60,479 bases of DNA from a bacterium (GTDB lineage: Bacteria > Thermodesulfobiota > Thermodesulfobiia > Thermodesulfobiales > Thermodesulfobiaceae), in the NCBI GenBank assembly GCA_021783475.1, contig JAJXTU010000002.1, positions 1 through 60,479 of the forward strand. The letters are read 5' to 3'. Each line of letters begins with the position of its first letter. Positions within the stretch are counted from its first letter, which is position 1. The notes beneath the pieces are model-generated. The model worked only from the letters and a program-made list of their open reading frames with translations, was not told the origin of the DNA and searched no databases. A program made the translations under genes and the position numbers. Below are positions 24,405-32,671 of this stretch, one piece after another.

Positions 24405-25700
24405 TTATTCTCCTCCTTCTCGCAAAAACTTTTTCAGTGAGTCAAATCTTGAGAAGGTGTCAGCATCGCTTCTATCGGGCATAAGAAGTCTCAGCACATC
24501 ATCTACCGTAATCATTCCGAGAAGTTTATTTTCGTTATCTACTACGGGCATTGTAAAGAGATTGTATTTAGCGAATATTTCAAGAGCTTTGTCGTGATGA
24601 TCGAAATGATTAAGACTTATAATGTTTTTTTGCATAACATCTTTTATTTTTTCGTCTGGCCTGGATATCAATATCTCCCTTAAAGACACTACCCCTATGA
24701 GTCTTTCCTCGCTGTCAACTACGTATGAAACATAGATGGTCTCTACCTCTTCTGCTATTTTTTTAATTTTGTTTAGTGCCTCTTCTGAAGTCTCATCTCC
24801 AGTAAGGGTTATGTAGTCTTTTGTCATCAACGATCCTACGTCTTCGTCTTCATAGTTCATCAGTTCTATTACTTCATTTGCTTCCTCTGGATCCATGTGC
24901 TCGAGTATTTCTTGGGATTTTTCTTCATCTAACTCGCTCAAAATGTCTGCTGCGTCATCAGATGGCATTTCTTCCAAAATATCTGCAGCCCTCTCTGCGT
25001 CAAGAGAATCAATGACGTTTACCTGAGTTTCAATATCAGCCTCTGCCAATACCTCTGCAGCGCTTTCTATGTCAAGACTTTCTATTATTTTGTCCCTATC
25101 TGTCTGGCTAAGGTCTTCAATAATATCGGCAATATCAGCAGGATGAAGGTCTTTTAGCCCTTTGTATTCAGTAGATAGCTGCAGGCTCGATGTTCTTTTG
25201 CTGATTGGAGCAAGATAGCTCCAGCTAATCAGTTGAGGCCTGACCTTATTTTCTAAAAAATTTATACCCAGTCTTCTTAAAATCCCTGAAAAACCTATAT
25301 CGATCGCAAGGAGTATCAATTTTTTTTCTAGTCCCTTAACAAAAAAAGAAACTTTTATGTCATTTACTCTGACTATTTTCTTTCCTTTAAGGTTTATGAG
25401 CTGTTTGTCAAGTATCCACTTTACTATGTAGATATCTTCATCTCTTGCCACGATATCTGCAGCCTTTTCAAGGGTAGTATCAAGAATTATTGAATCTTTA
25501 GTCCACTCTTTTATGTGGTTTATGTTTATTAGTTTATTAGAGCCTTTTAAAAACTTGATGCCTCTTCCAATCGGGATATTTTTGTCCCAACAAATAGCTA
25601 TATCTCTGAGATTGGCAACTTTCTTTTTATCTTTATCAAATATTGCTTGATTGATCTGTGTACTTAGATAAAATTCTGAAATAAGTTTCACATAAGACAC
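24405..25700 (-). CDS. MgtE-N/CBS domain cytosolic protein, partner of the NRAMP transporter
   Basis: A 431-residue soluble protein. An N-terminal PRC-barrel-like part (~1-170) precedes an MgtE intracellular N domain (~185-300: LHPADIADIIEDL, then repeats such as AADILEEMPSDDAADIL) and two CBS motifs (~300-420: GSLMTKDYITLTGDET, IKDVMQKNIISL, MPVVDNENKLLGMI). The MgtE membrane channel domain is missing. In MgtE these domains sense Mg2+ and gate the pore; here they likely gate the NRAMP protein encoded next. The start is GTG 25700, with AAGGAGG 6 nt upstream; the longer ORF-track start runs through the RBS. Confidence 0.85.
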   Translation of the reverse strand: MSYVKLISEFYLSTQINQAIFDKDKKKVANLRDIAICWDKNIPIGRGIKFLKGSNKLININHIKEWTKDSIILDTTLEKAADIVARDEDIYIVKWILDKQLINLKGKKIVRVNDIKVSFFVKGLEKKLILLAIDIGFSGILRRLGINFLENKVRPQLISWSYLAPISKRTSSLQLSTEYKGLKDLHPADIADIIEDLSQTDRDKIIESLDIESAAEVLAEADIETQVNVIDSLDAERAADILEEMPSDDAADILSELDEEKSQEILEHMDPEEANEVIELMNYEDEDVGSLMTKDYITLTGDETSEEALNKIKKIAEEVETIYVSYVVDSEERLIGVVSLREILISRPDEKIKDVMQKNIISLNHFDHHDKALEIFAKYNLFTMPVVDNENKLLGMITVDDVLRLLMPDRSDADTFSRFDSLKKFLREGGE

Positions 25701-25782
25701 AATATACCTCCTTACATTTTGGTGATTTGCAAAATTCAAATTCTAAGAATTTTAAACAGCATAAATCTGGTATATCATCCAT
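25636..25782 (-). CDS. Cys-rich 48-aa ORF leading the NRAMP/MgtE-N operon
   Basis: ATG 25782 is preceded by a near-perfect RBS (ACGGAGGTGA, about 5 nt). The 48-residue product has six cysteines (LCC, then CKSPKCKEVYCVLC, i.e. C-x4-C-x4-C-x2-C), which could bind a metal. It overlaps the start of the MgtE-N gene in another frame and is below the ORF-track cut-off. Its own RBS can be masked by a downstream complement. It may be a metal-sensing leader peptide or a real small protein. Confidence 0.5.
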   Translation of the reverse strand: MDDIPDLCCLKFLEFEFCKSPKCKEVYCVLCETYFRILSKYTDQSSNI

Positions 25783-25792
25783 GCAAATCACC
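25721..25792 (-). promoter_or_regulatory. RBS-masking inverted repeat ahead of the MgtE-N gene
   Basis: On the minus-strand mRNA, GGTGATTTGCA (25792-25782, RBS and first base of the mini-ORF) is perfectly complementary to TGCAAATCACC (25731-25721), 11 bp, with 50 nt between. The second arm lies a few bases before the AAGGAGG of the MgtE-N gene. Pairing would hide the mini-ORF start; ribosomes on the mini-ORF would break it. Confidence 0.55.
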
Positions 25793-25951
25793 TCCGTAAG
25801 AAAATATATTCAATTTGAAAGTTTAACAGATTTAAATTGCTATGTAAACATTGTAAAGTCTATTCTAAATTCTGAGAATTTATAATATAATAATATAAAT
25901 ATTTGGAATTTTTTTTCTTAAAATCTATGAATATTATGTTAGGAGGATAGC

Positions 25952-26281
25952 ATGAAGAAGGTTTTGGCATACCAAATGATATCTGAAGTTTTTAAGACTT
26001 TGGCTCACCCCCTCAGAATTCAGATATTGTTAACGTTAAGTGAACAGGAAAGGTGCGTATGCGAGCTCTTAAGAGAGATAGGTGTAGAGCAGTCAAATCT
26101 GTCCCAGCACCTTAGGATTCTTAAAAAGCAAGGCATTATAGATTCCAGAAAAGATGGCCAAAAAGTTTTTTATAAAATATTATTGCCGTCAGTTATGGAT
26201 CTTGTCATAGATGCAAAGAAGACTTTGAACGATCAGGCAAAAGGGCACGAAGAATTGTATAAAAATTTAAGAAGTATTTAA
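25952..26281 (+). CDS. ArsR/SmtB-family metal-responsive repressor
   Basis: A 109-residue winged-helix repressor. Helix alpha-3 carries a CVC pair in ERCVCELLREIG, the position used by ArsR/CadC-type sensors for thiophilic metal or metalloid binding. The recognition helix is VEQSNLSQHLRILKKQGI, followed by the wing SRKDGQKVFYKI. Strong RBS (TAGGAGG). An AT-rich, partly symmetric region (ATTTATAATATAATAATATAAAT, split by a few bases of asymmetry) lies upstream and may be its operator. The next ORF, 60 bp downstream, is the candidate selenoprotein, which may be its target. Divergent from the NRAMP operon. Confidence 0.9.
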   Translation: MKKVLAYQMISEVFKTLAHPLRIQILLTLSEQERCVCELLREIGVEQSNLSQHLRILKKQGIIDSRKDGQKVFYKILLPSVMDLVIDAKKTLNDQAKGHEELYKNLRSI

Positions 26282-26341
26282 TCGTTTTGCAATTTTGATA
26301 TGTTAGAATTATTATAATTATCAAATATGTGGAGGTAGGTT

Positions 26342-26461
26342 ATGGAATGGTTTAGGTCTCTTTTTTGCACTACTTGAGCCACATCTACCTTTCAGATGGC
26401 ATGGATTGCTATCACTTGCTTGTTTAGTATGAAATTATGGATTAGAGGGCGCAAAAAATAA
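26342..26461 (+). CDS. Candidate 39-aa membrane selenoprotein with CTTU motif
   Basis: ATG 26342 has a strong RBS (GTGGAGGT, 6 nt). The frame reads MEWFRSLFCTT, then TGA (26375-26377), then continues for 27 codons to TAA 26459-26461, including one hydrophobic helix (MAWIAITCLFSMKLWI) and a basic end (IRGRKK). If TGA is read as selenocysteine the protein has a Cys-x-x-Sec redox motif next to a membrane helix. Downstream of the TGA, GATGGC (26394-26399) can pair with GCTATC (26407-26412; one G-U) around a 7-nt loop placed 23-29 nt after the codon, about where bacterial SECIS loops sit. If not recoded, it is an 11-residue peptide. A hairpin overlaps the 3' end. Confidence 0.5.
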
Positions 26462-26473
26462 TTTGTGCCCTCT
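26444..26473. terminator. Strong hairpin ending the arsR transcript
   Basis: AGAGGGC+GCAAA pairs with TTTGT+GCCCTCT (12 bp with one G-U), loop AAATAA. It overlaps the last codons of the candidate selenoprotein and lies between convergent genes. The T tract is weak on both sides. Confidence 0.65.
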
Positions 26474-26490
26474 TACTGTGTTGACACATA

Positions 26491-27057
26491 TTAAATTTCT
26501 ATTTTTGCTCCGAGCAGTTTGACGAATTCTCTAAGCCAAAGCGGGTGGTTTGGCCACGCTTGAGCTGTTACAAGATTTTTATCTACCACTACGTCTTGAT
26601 CAACCCAATTGGCACCTGCAATCATACATTCAGTAGCACATGCTGGATAGCTTGTGATCTTTCTGCCAGCCAATACACCGCAAGCGGCTAATAGTTGGGA
26701 ACCGTGGCAGATAGATGCAACTGGTTTGTCCAAGCTAAAGAATTTTTTTGTAACCTCTACAACTTCGCTGTACCTTCTGATGTACTCAGGGGCCCTTCCT
26801 CCAGGTATTACCAATCCTAAATAATCTTCTACCTTGACATCCTTTGTGGCTATGTCCACTGGTATCCTGTGGCCTGTTAACTCAATGTAGGTATCAAGGT
26901 TTGTAAAGTCGTGCACTACAAGCTGGAGCGTGTCGCCTGCCTTTTTGTTTGGGGCGCTAATCTCTACGTCATAGCCCAAAAGCATCAAGGCCTGTTGTGG
27001 GACTTTTACTTCATAATCTTCTGCACAATCGCCTGTTAAAATTAAAATTTTTGGCAT
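26491..27057 (-). CDS. DJ-1/PfpI family protein
   Basis: A 188-residue class I glutamine-amidotransferase-like protein. The nucleophile elbow is ASICHGSQLLAACG (Cys near residue 117, followed by His), and the early acid is in the LTGDCAEDYEV stretch. Members act as chaperone-like, glyoxalase or protease-like enzymes in stress; the exact activity cannot be read here. Soluble, normal length. The gene has its own 64-bp upstream gap from nadC and likely its own promoter or reads through from the nad operon. It converges with the arsR unit. Confidence 0.88.
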   Translation of the reverse strand: MPKILILTGDCAEDYEVKVPQQALMLLGYDVEISAPNKKAGDTLQLVVHDFTNLDTYIELTGHRIPVDIATKDVKVEDYLGLVIPGGRAPEYIRRYSEVVEVTKKFFSLDKPVASICHGSQLLAACGVLAGRKITSYPACATECMIAGANWVDQDVVVDKNLVTAQAWPNHPLWLREFVKLLGAKIEI

Positions 27058-27121
27058 AAAATACCTCCTTAAGACTATATTAGTAATTGTTTATATTTTA
27101 ACACGTTAGGCTTATTAAAGC

Positions 27122-27973
27122 TTAAGTTAATACTTTCATCGATACGTCTATATATCTTGCTCTTCTAATAAGAGAAGACATAGATACAAATTCCACTCCT
27201 GTTTTAGCTATATCTTTGATATTCTCTTCTTTTACTCCTGACGCCTCGACAAGATATTTCTTTTTCGATTGGGATATGATTTCGGTTGCAAGCTTTAGTT
27301 CCTGCGCCGACATATTGTCTAACAATATCGCGTCCACTCTGCCATCTGACAGAACAGCTTTCAGGTCTTCAATATTGCCAACCTCTATCTCGACTTTGGT
27401 TAAGAGCTTTGAAGTCTTTATTGAGTTATCAATGGCAGATTTTATTGAACCAAATATAGCTATATCGTTGTCCTTTATAAGTATACCGTCAAAAAAACCT
27501 GATCTGTGATTTCTCCCTCCTGCAAGATTTATGGCGTATTTGTGCTCTGGCCTAAACAATGGATCATTTTTTCGTGTATCGAGCAAGAATACGCTGCCTT
27601 CTGAGTCTGACAGAATTTCGTTTACGTGAGTGGCTATTCCTGACAGTTCAGATAAAATATTGCAAATTGTCCTTTCAGCTTTCAAAAGAACGTTTGCGTT
27701 TCCATGTATATACATAATGGTCTCTCTTGAAGATGTCTTTTCTCCATCTCTTTTTATAATGTCAAATTTATAACTTTCAGATTCTTCAAAGCTTTCAAGA
27801 AAAAATCCCTCTTCAACAATTTTTATAATTGTAGGTATGAATATTGTTCCTGCAATTAATGCGCCCTCTTTGAATATTATTTCAAATTTTGAATATGGAT
27901 AGCCATCTTTTCTATAAAAATCAAAACCTAAGTCGTGATGTATTCTCTCTTTCAGAACATCCTTGAAGTTCAT
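27122..27973 (-). CDS. nadC: Nicotinate-nucleotide pyrophosphorylase (quinolinate phosphoribosyltransferase)
   Basis: A 283-residue enzyme converting quinolinate and PRPP to nicotinate mononucleotide. Family features: ERTICNILSELSGIAT near residue 100, LLDTRKNDPLFRPEHKYA (the substrate-binding DTRK), NHRSGFFDGILIKDND, and DAILLDNMS near 215. Its ATG overlaps the nadB stop by 4 nt. The RKNDPLFR segment replaces the more usual RKTTPGLR, a modest variation. Length is as expected for the family. Confidence 0.95.
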   Translation of the reverse strand: MNFKDVLKERIHHDLGFDFYRKDGYPYSKFEIIFKEGALIAGTIFIPTIIKIVEEGFFLESFEESESYKFDIIKRDGEKTSSRETIMYIHGNANVLLKAERTICNILSELSGIATHVNEILSDSEGSVFLLDTRKNDPLFRPEHKYAINLAGGRNHRSGFFDGILIKDNDIAIFGSIKSAIDNSIKTSKLLTKVEIEVGNIEDLKAVLSDGRVDAILLDNMSAQELKLATEIISQSKKKYLVEASGVKEENIKDIAKTGVEFVSMSSLIRRARYIDVSMKVLT

Positions 27974-29529
27974 AAAGTGTCCTCCCTGTAATGCGCTCCT
28001 TTGCTTAGCCTATTTCTTCTTGCGCAAGACGTGATCTCGATTGCTATTTCAATAGTATTTCTCAGACCGATTAGCTCGTCAGAAAGTTTTGACGTTCTGT
28101 ACATCTCCACGATCTCTACAGATAGCATCATCAGATCTCTCATTGCTCTTAGAAGCTCTGTTTCAGATCGAACAATGCCCACTCTTTCCCACATTATATT
28201 TTTTATTTTTGAAAGATATTCGTCAATTAGTTTAAAATCTGGCTCTTTTAAAATAAATCTTTCGTCCCAGTCTGATATCTGAAAGGCTTCTATATCTTCT
28301 TTGGAGAAATTGCCAATGATATTTTCAGCAGATCTTATCCCCCAGACAAGACCCTCCAAAAGAGAAGTGGAGGCTAGCCTGTTTGCTCCGTGGAGTCCTG
28401 TGCACGATGCCTCTCCTATAGCATAAAGCCTTGCTAGGTTAGTTTTTCCCCACTCATCTACTCTTATGCCGCCGCACAGATAATGAGATGCTGGCGCCAC
28501 TGGTATGAGGTCTTTTCTTATGTCAATCCCGCATTCAAGACAGTCAGAAAATATCTTTGGGAATCTCTCTTCGAGCTTTATACCCTTTTTCATAATTGGT
28601 TCGCATGAGAGCCATACATTTTTTGTACCTCTTTTTTTCATTTCTTTATATATAAGTCTGGTTAGCTCATCCCTGGGCAAGAGTTCAGATTCTACAAATC
28701 TTTCTTTTTCATCATTTAGCAGTATTGCACCCTCTCCTCTAACCGATTCTGATATAAGAAATGATTTGCAGTTGTCCTTTTTAAAAGCTGTTGGGTGAAA
28801 TTGAATGTATTCCATATTGATTACGTGAGCTCCTGCTCTTTTTGCCATTACGATCCCATCGCCTCTGGCACCTTCAGGGTTGGTAGTGTACTCGTAAACT
28901 GCTCCAACTCCACCACTCGCAATGATCGTATAGGAAGCGAGCACTTTACTTATTTTTTTAGAGCCTCTCTCAAGGATGTATGCTCCGAGAATTTTTGTGC
29001 TTTGATATATCGCATCTCTATTTTTTGAATGGTGGGTTGTGCTTATCAGATCTATGGCGGTAGTTGACGAGAGTATGTTTATATTTGGGTGCTTTTTTGC
29101 CTCTTGAAAAAGTGCCTTCTGAATGGCAAGTCCTGTTTGATCTGCTACATGTATAATTCTATTTTTTGAGTGGCCTCCTTCAAGTGTTTTGTGAAGGTTG
29201 CCAAAAGAATCCTTATCGAAATTTACCCTAAGCCTATCTATCAAAAGATATTTAACCAGAACAGGTCCGTCTTCTGCGATAATCCTTATAGCGCTTTCTC
29301 TTCCAACCTCGTCTCCTGCCTCCTCAATATCTGTTTCTATTAGTTCGACCGAGTCGTCTTCTCCCCACCAAACTATGCCTCCTTGCGCGTATTTGGTGTT
29401 AGACTCTTCTGGATCCTCTGAGCGATTGATTACTACTACATTCTTACCTCTGTCTGCCAGCTTTATTGCGCATGTAAGACCTGCAATGCCTGCCCCTATT
29501 ATCAAAATTTCGCATTCAATTGTGCTCAC
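27970..29529 (-). CDS. nadB: L-aspartate oxidase
   Basis: A 519-residue flavoenzyme of the succinate dehydrogenase/fumarate reductase flavoprotein family, oxidising aspartate to iminoaspartate for NAD synthesis. The N-terminal FAD-binding motif is LIIGAGIAGLTCAIKLA; then SNTKYAQGGIVWW, EGGHSKNRIIHVADQTG, EYIQFHPTAF, LYAIGEASCTGLHGANRLAS. In anaerobes the electron acceptor is probably fumarate rather than oxygen. It overlaps both nadA and nadC by 4 nt, so the three are one operon. Confidence 0.96.
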   Translation of the reverse strand: MSTIECEILIIGAGIAGLTCAIKLADRGKNVVVINRSEDPEESNTKYAQGGIVWWGEDDSVELIETDIEEAGDEVGRESAIRIIAEDGPVLVKYLLIDRLRVNFDKDSFGNLHKTLEGGHSKNRIIHVADQTGLAIQKALFQEAKKHPNINILSSTTAIDLISTTHHSKNRDAIYQSTKILGAYILERGSKKISKVLASYTIIASGGVGAVYEYTTNPEGARGDGIVMAKRAGAHVINMEYIQFHPTAFKKDNCKSFLISESVRGEGAILLNDEKERFVESELLPRDELTRLIYKEMKKRGTKNVWLSCEPIMKKGIKLEERFPKIFSDCLECGIDIRKDLIPVAPASHYLCGGIRVDEWGKTNLARLYAIGEASCTGLHGANRLASTSLLEGLVWGIRSAENIIGNFSKEDIEAFQISDWDERFILKEPDFKLIDEYLSKIKNIMWERVGIVRSETELLRAMRDLMMLSVEIVEMYRTSKLSDELIGLRNTIEIAIEITSCARRNRLSKGAHYREDTL

Positions 29530-30686
29530 TTGATTTCTAACATCCTCATTATTGCAATTCTTGCTTTTTCGGCGATTTTCTGAGGTAGGTAGATGATATT
29601 TTCTTTAATTTCTGTTTTTTCTGTATCTGCAATAAGGATTTCATACTTATCATCTTTCAGGGATTCAAGGAGTTTCTCAAATGTATTCGCTTTCATGTAT
29701 TCGCATTCTGCGAAATCAATTGGCAAAAATTCTTTTTCTGGCACCTCTTTCCTAAGTCTATATATCATCCCCTTCTCGGTGCCCACTATAAAGCTTTTTG
29801 CTGAAGAATTTTTTGCAGAAGATATCATCTGCTCGGTGGAAACTATGTATACTCTCTTTTGAAGATCTTTATCTTTTTTTGTCATATTGTATAGTTCAAA
29901 ACTGCAATTAGATTCGGGGTGTATTAAAAAGTCGCTTTCTGGGTGCTTTTCTATTGCTTTTAAGATATAGTTTAGATCTATTTTCTCATGTACATGACAA
30001 TATGATTTTTCTAAGTCATATACGTCTATGATATCTGGATCTACATTTATACCTTCTCCCTGTAATATGTCTATCGCCCTTGCCTTCATTACCGTCCCTA
30101 GGTTCCTATCTGGCAGTATCAATATCCTTTTTCCGTTGAATCTCTTTATAGCATTTATAATTACCATGTCAGCGTTTCGCGATGTGCATATATAGTCACT
30201 TAAGGATTTTGTAAATATGTCGCTGTTAATGTAGCTTATTACGATACCATCATACTTTTCTTTCCATCTTTTTATATACGATATATCGATTGAGTCTACA
30301 AGCGAGCAGCCTAAATTCTCTGGTTTATCTGGCACAAACAGCCTCTTTTCTTCTCCGACCACAATCTTACTGTTTGACCCCATAAAAAAGACTCCCTGAA
30401 AATCCACTCTTTTACACTGTCTTTCTTTTACAAATAGACTCAGTCCTAAAGAGTCGCCTATGCTATCTGAAATCTCATGAAATTCAGGATAAAGGTAGTT
30501 GTGAGAGAGTATTGCAGAATCTTTTTTGTTCTTTAGTTCATTTATTTCTGAATAAATTTCTGCAAGATCTCTGCACATCTCCAGAGTGTATCTTCCAGGA
30601 TAAAGATCATCTGCGTATTTATTAAATAGATCGTACCATTTAGTGCCTAAAGAATTGACAGAAATCTTCTCGTACAAAATTTTCAC
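29526..30686 (-). CDS. nadA: Quinolinate synthase
   Basis: A 386-residue 4Fe-4S enzyme condensing iminoaspartate with dihydroxyacetone phosphate. The three conserved cysteine regions are visible: LGCSLVD near residue 127, PESNCSFEL near 260, and the late AECEYMKANT near 335. Substrate-binding HNYLYPE (normally HxYQxPE/HYY) and ISYINSD are present; HPESNCSF matches the H-P-E-C signature. It is the first gene of nadABC, divergent from the YeiH-type transporter. About 30-50 residues longer at the N-terminus than minimal forms. Confidence 0.93.
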   Translation of the reverse strand: MKILYEKISVNSLGTKWYDLFNKYADDLYPGRYTLEMCRDLAEIYSEINELKNKKDSAILSHNYLYPEFHEISDSIGDSLGLSLFVKERQCKRVDFQGVFFMGSNSKIVVGEEKRLFVPDKPENLGCSLVDSIDISYIKRWKEKYDGIVISYINSDIFTKSLSDYICTSRNADMVIINAIKRFNGKRILILPDRNLGTVMKARAIDILQGEGINVDPDIIDVYDLEKSYCHVHEKIDLNYILKAIEKHPESDFLIHPESNCSFELYNMTKKDKDLQKRVYIVSTEQMISSAKNSSAKSFIVGTEKGMIYRLRKEVPEKEFLPIDFAECEYMKANTFEKLLESLKDDKYEILIADTEKTEIKENIIYLPQKIAEKARIAIMRMLEIK

Positions 30687-30756
30687 CCCTTGGTTTAGAT
30701 TGTCTTAGTTTAAGTTTATATTTTAGATTGGGATTTGTACATATCAATTTCTTATG

Positions 30757-30786
30757 AGTATATCAATTTTCTTTATACATGGTCAA
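30757..30786 (-). promoter_or_regulatory. Probable nadABC promoter
   Basis: On the minus strand TTGACC (30786-30781) and TATACT (30762-30757) are separated by 18 bp, about 70 bp upstream of the nadA start. Confidence 0.5.
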
Positions 30787-30847
30787 ATAACTCAACAAAT
30801 AGCTTACATTTCTATATTGAGCATATAACTATATTTATATAAATATA

Positions 30848-30908
30848 TTTGACTTATCAATTTTATAAGATATACAATATATTTATTATAAACATCTATT
30901 TGACTTAT
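30848..30908 (+). promoter_or_regulatory. Two direct TTTGACTTAT boxes between nadA and the transporter
   Basis: TTTGACTTAT occurs at 30848-30857 and 30899-30908, 51 bp apart, in the divergent region; the first is followed by ATAAG in inverted orientation (CTTAT-N7-ATAAG). These may be -35 elements or regulator sites; evidence is by repetition only. Confidence 0.35.
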
Positions 30909-31052
30909 GTTTGTAATTTAGGAGGTGGTGGATTATAGAATTTATTCTGGTTTTATGCGCTTTAGAATAGATGCAGATGTCAAGAGCAATCGAGTTTGTA
31001 TGTTTTTGTTGCAGCGATTAAATTATTACTTAATCTAGATGGAGGTAACAAC

Positions 31053-32435
31053 ATGTCAAACAGTAAAGATGATGTTGTACAAAGTGCTCCGCCAAAATCA
31101 AGATGGACCGATCTTTACCTAAAAGAAGATTGGTGGGCTATTTGGCTTGGGCTTTTTGTTGTTTTGGCTGCATATTTTGCTTTTACTTCGGGGAGTTCTT
31201 TTGTAAAAGCAATTGCTATTAACCCAGGGGGTCTAAAGTGGGACAATGTAGGTCAGATTTTTGCACACCTTGGAGCAAATGCCCCTCAGTACATTATGCA
31301 GTATGTATTTTGGTTGATCTTTTTTACCATTTCTACAGCAATTATGGGGGTTAAGCCTTCCAAATTTATACCATCTTTTACCCTTCTTTATATCTTTTCT
31401 ATTATAATTTTTGCTATTGGTGGCTGGAAATATGCACAATATTTCAACCTTGAGCCCCCGTTAGTTGCCCTTGTTCTAGGTCTTCTCCTTGCAAACGTTT
31501 TGCCCATCCCGCGTTGGTTGGACGATGGTTTTAGAGTTGAATATTATATCAAGACTGGTATAGTCCTTCTTGGCGCCACATTCCCTATTGCGCTTGTTGT
31601 TTCCGCTGGGCCAGTTGCATTGACGCAGGCTACAGTAATCTCTGTGATAACCTGTTTAACTATATTTTTTGTTGGGACAAAGTATTTTAAACTCGACAAG
31701 AGATTTGCAACAATTTTAGGCATGGGCGGTGCAATATGCGGCGTCTCAGCAGCTATGGCTGGAGCTAGTGCAGTTGGAGCAAAGAAAGAGCACCTTTATT
31801 CTACGGTTACTTTGGTTGTTATAGCTGCATTGATAATGATCATCGTGCTTCCATTTGTATCGAAGGCGCTTGGTTTACCTGCTGGTGTTGCGGGTGCATG
31901 GATTGGAACTTCAGAGTTTGCTGATGCAGCGGGTTTTGCTGCTGCAGTATCCTATGGTCACATGGTTGGCAATGAAACTTCGGCACTACATGCCTTTACC
32001 TTGATGAAGGTTATAGGTAGAGATATGTGGATAGGTATCTGGTCATTTGTCTTTGCACTTATAGCATGTATGAAGTGGGAAAAGGAAGAGTGTGGAGTAG
32101 CCCCTTCTCCAATGGAGATATGGTGGCGCTTTCCGAAGTTTGTTATAGGATTTTTTGTGGCATCTATCATAATGACTTTAGTTACATCAGGATATTCAGC
32201 TGCAGAGTTCGCTAAGAGCGTTAACCCTAACTTGATAGCTCCTATATCTTCTCTTAGAACATGGACCTTTATATTCTGTTTTGCAAGCATAGGTTTGACT
32301 ACCAGATTCAAGGATCTTAAGTCGGTTGGATGGGCTGCCACTGCTGCATTTTCAATAGGAGTTGTGGTAAACGTGTTCCTTGGATGGTTTATGTCTACAC
32401 AGGTGTTTTATGGCTTCTGGAGCGTTTTAAAATAA
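31053..32435 (+). CDS. YeiH-type putative sulfate exporter (UPF0324-like), 460 aa
   Basis: A polytopic membrane protein with about 11-12 helices. The family core is visible in the second half: LVALVLGLLLANVLP, VLLGATFPIALV, the glycine/alanine-rich MGGAICGVSAAMAGA, GAWIGTSEFADAAGF, and the closing FCFASIGLTTRFKDL. Members are annotated as putative sulfate or sulfonate exporters; function is weakly established. The N-terminus carries about 110 extra residues with membrane helices compared with short YeiH forms. Start at ATG 31053 with ATGGAGG 7 nt upstream, in place of the ORF-track 30996. Co-transcribed with the next mini-gene (TAATG overlap). Confidence 0.85.
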   Translation: MSNSKDDVVQSAPPKSRWTDLYLKEDWWAIWLGLFVVLAAYFAFTSGSSFVKAIAINPGGLKWDNVGQIFAHLGANAPQYIMQYVFWLIFFTISTAIMGVKPSKFIPSFTLLYIFSIIIFAIGGWKYAQYFNLEPPLVALVLGLLLANVLPIPRWLDDGFRVEYYIKTGIVLLGATFPIALVVSAGPVALTQATVISVITCLTIFFVGTKYFKLDKRFATILGMGGAICGVSAAMAGASAVGAKKEHLYSTVTLVVIAALIMIIVLPFVSKALGLPAGVAGAWIGTSEFADAAGFAAAVSYGHMVGNETSALHAFTLMKVIGRDMWIGIWSFVFALIACMKWEKEECGVAPSPMEIWWRFPKFVIGFFVASIIMTLVTSGYSAAEFAKSVNPNLIAPISSLRTWTFIFCFASIGLTTRFKDLKSVGWAATAAFSIGVVVNVFLGWFMSTQVFYGFWSVLK

Positions 32436-32629
32436 TGAAAAGTTTGCAAAATTGTTCCAAGTGTTCTTTTTTTATGAACGATCCTGGGAAATTTGAGAAA
32501 ACCTTTCCAGGATTTACGGTATTGAGCTCTGCATACGGCAGCACTAGGGCAGATGCAGGACTTTGTATGAAGAATGACAGAATTTTTCTTCCATCAAGGA
32601 AGGTTTGTAAGGAATTCGTTCCAAAGTAA
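32435..32629 (+). CDS. Small CxxC protein, 64 aa, coupled to the YeiH-type gene
   Basis: The ATG overlaps the upstream stop by one base (TAATG), a classic coupling. The product has four cysteines: NCSKC near the N-terminus, LC at 44 and VC at 58, enough for one zinc or Fe-S site. The ORF-track version starts too early (32330). I do not know the family. A perfect terminator follows 4 bp after the stop, so this gene ends the transcript and probably serves the transporter. Confidence 0.75.
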   Translation: MKSLQNCSKCSFFMNDPGKFEKTFPGFTVLSSAYGSTRADAGLCMKNDRIFLPSRKVCKEFVPK

Positions 32630-32632
32630 AAA

Positions 32633-32671
32633 AATGCCACGAGACAAGATAAAAGTTTGTCTCGTGGCATT
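32633..32671. terminator. Terminator after the YeiH-type operon
   Basis: A 15-bp perfect stem (AATGCCACGAGACAA / TTGTCTCGTGGCATT) with a 9-nt loop. A-rich before and TAATAAAT after, so it can work in both directions. Confidence 0.85.

Noticed and set aside
30922-31040. Small GTG-initiated ORF upstream of the YeiH-type gene
   Set aside because: AGGAGG is too close to the GTG codons and the 35-codon frame has unremarkable composition; more likely 5' UTR.
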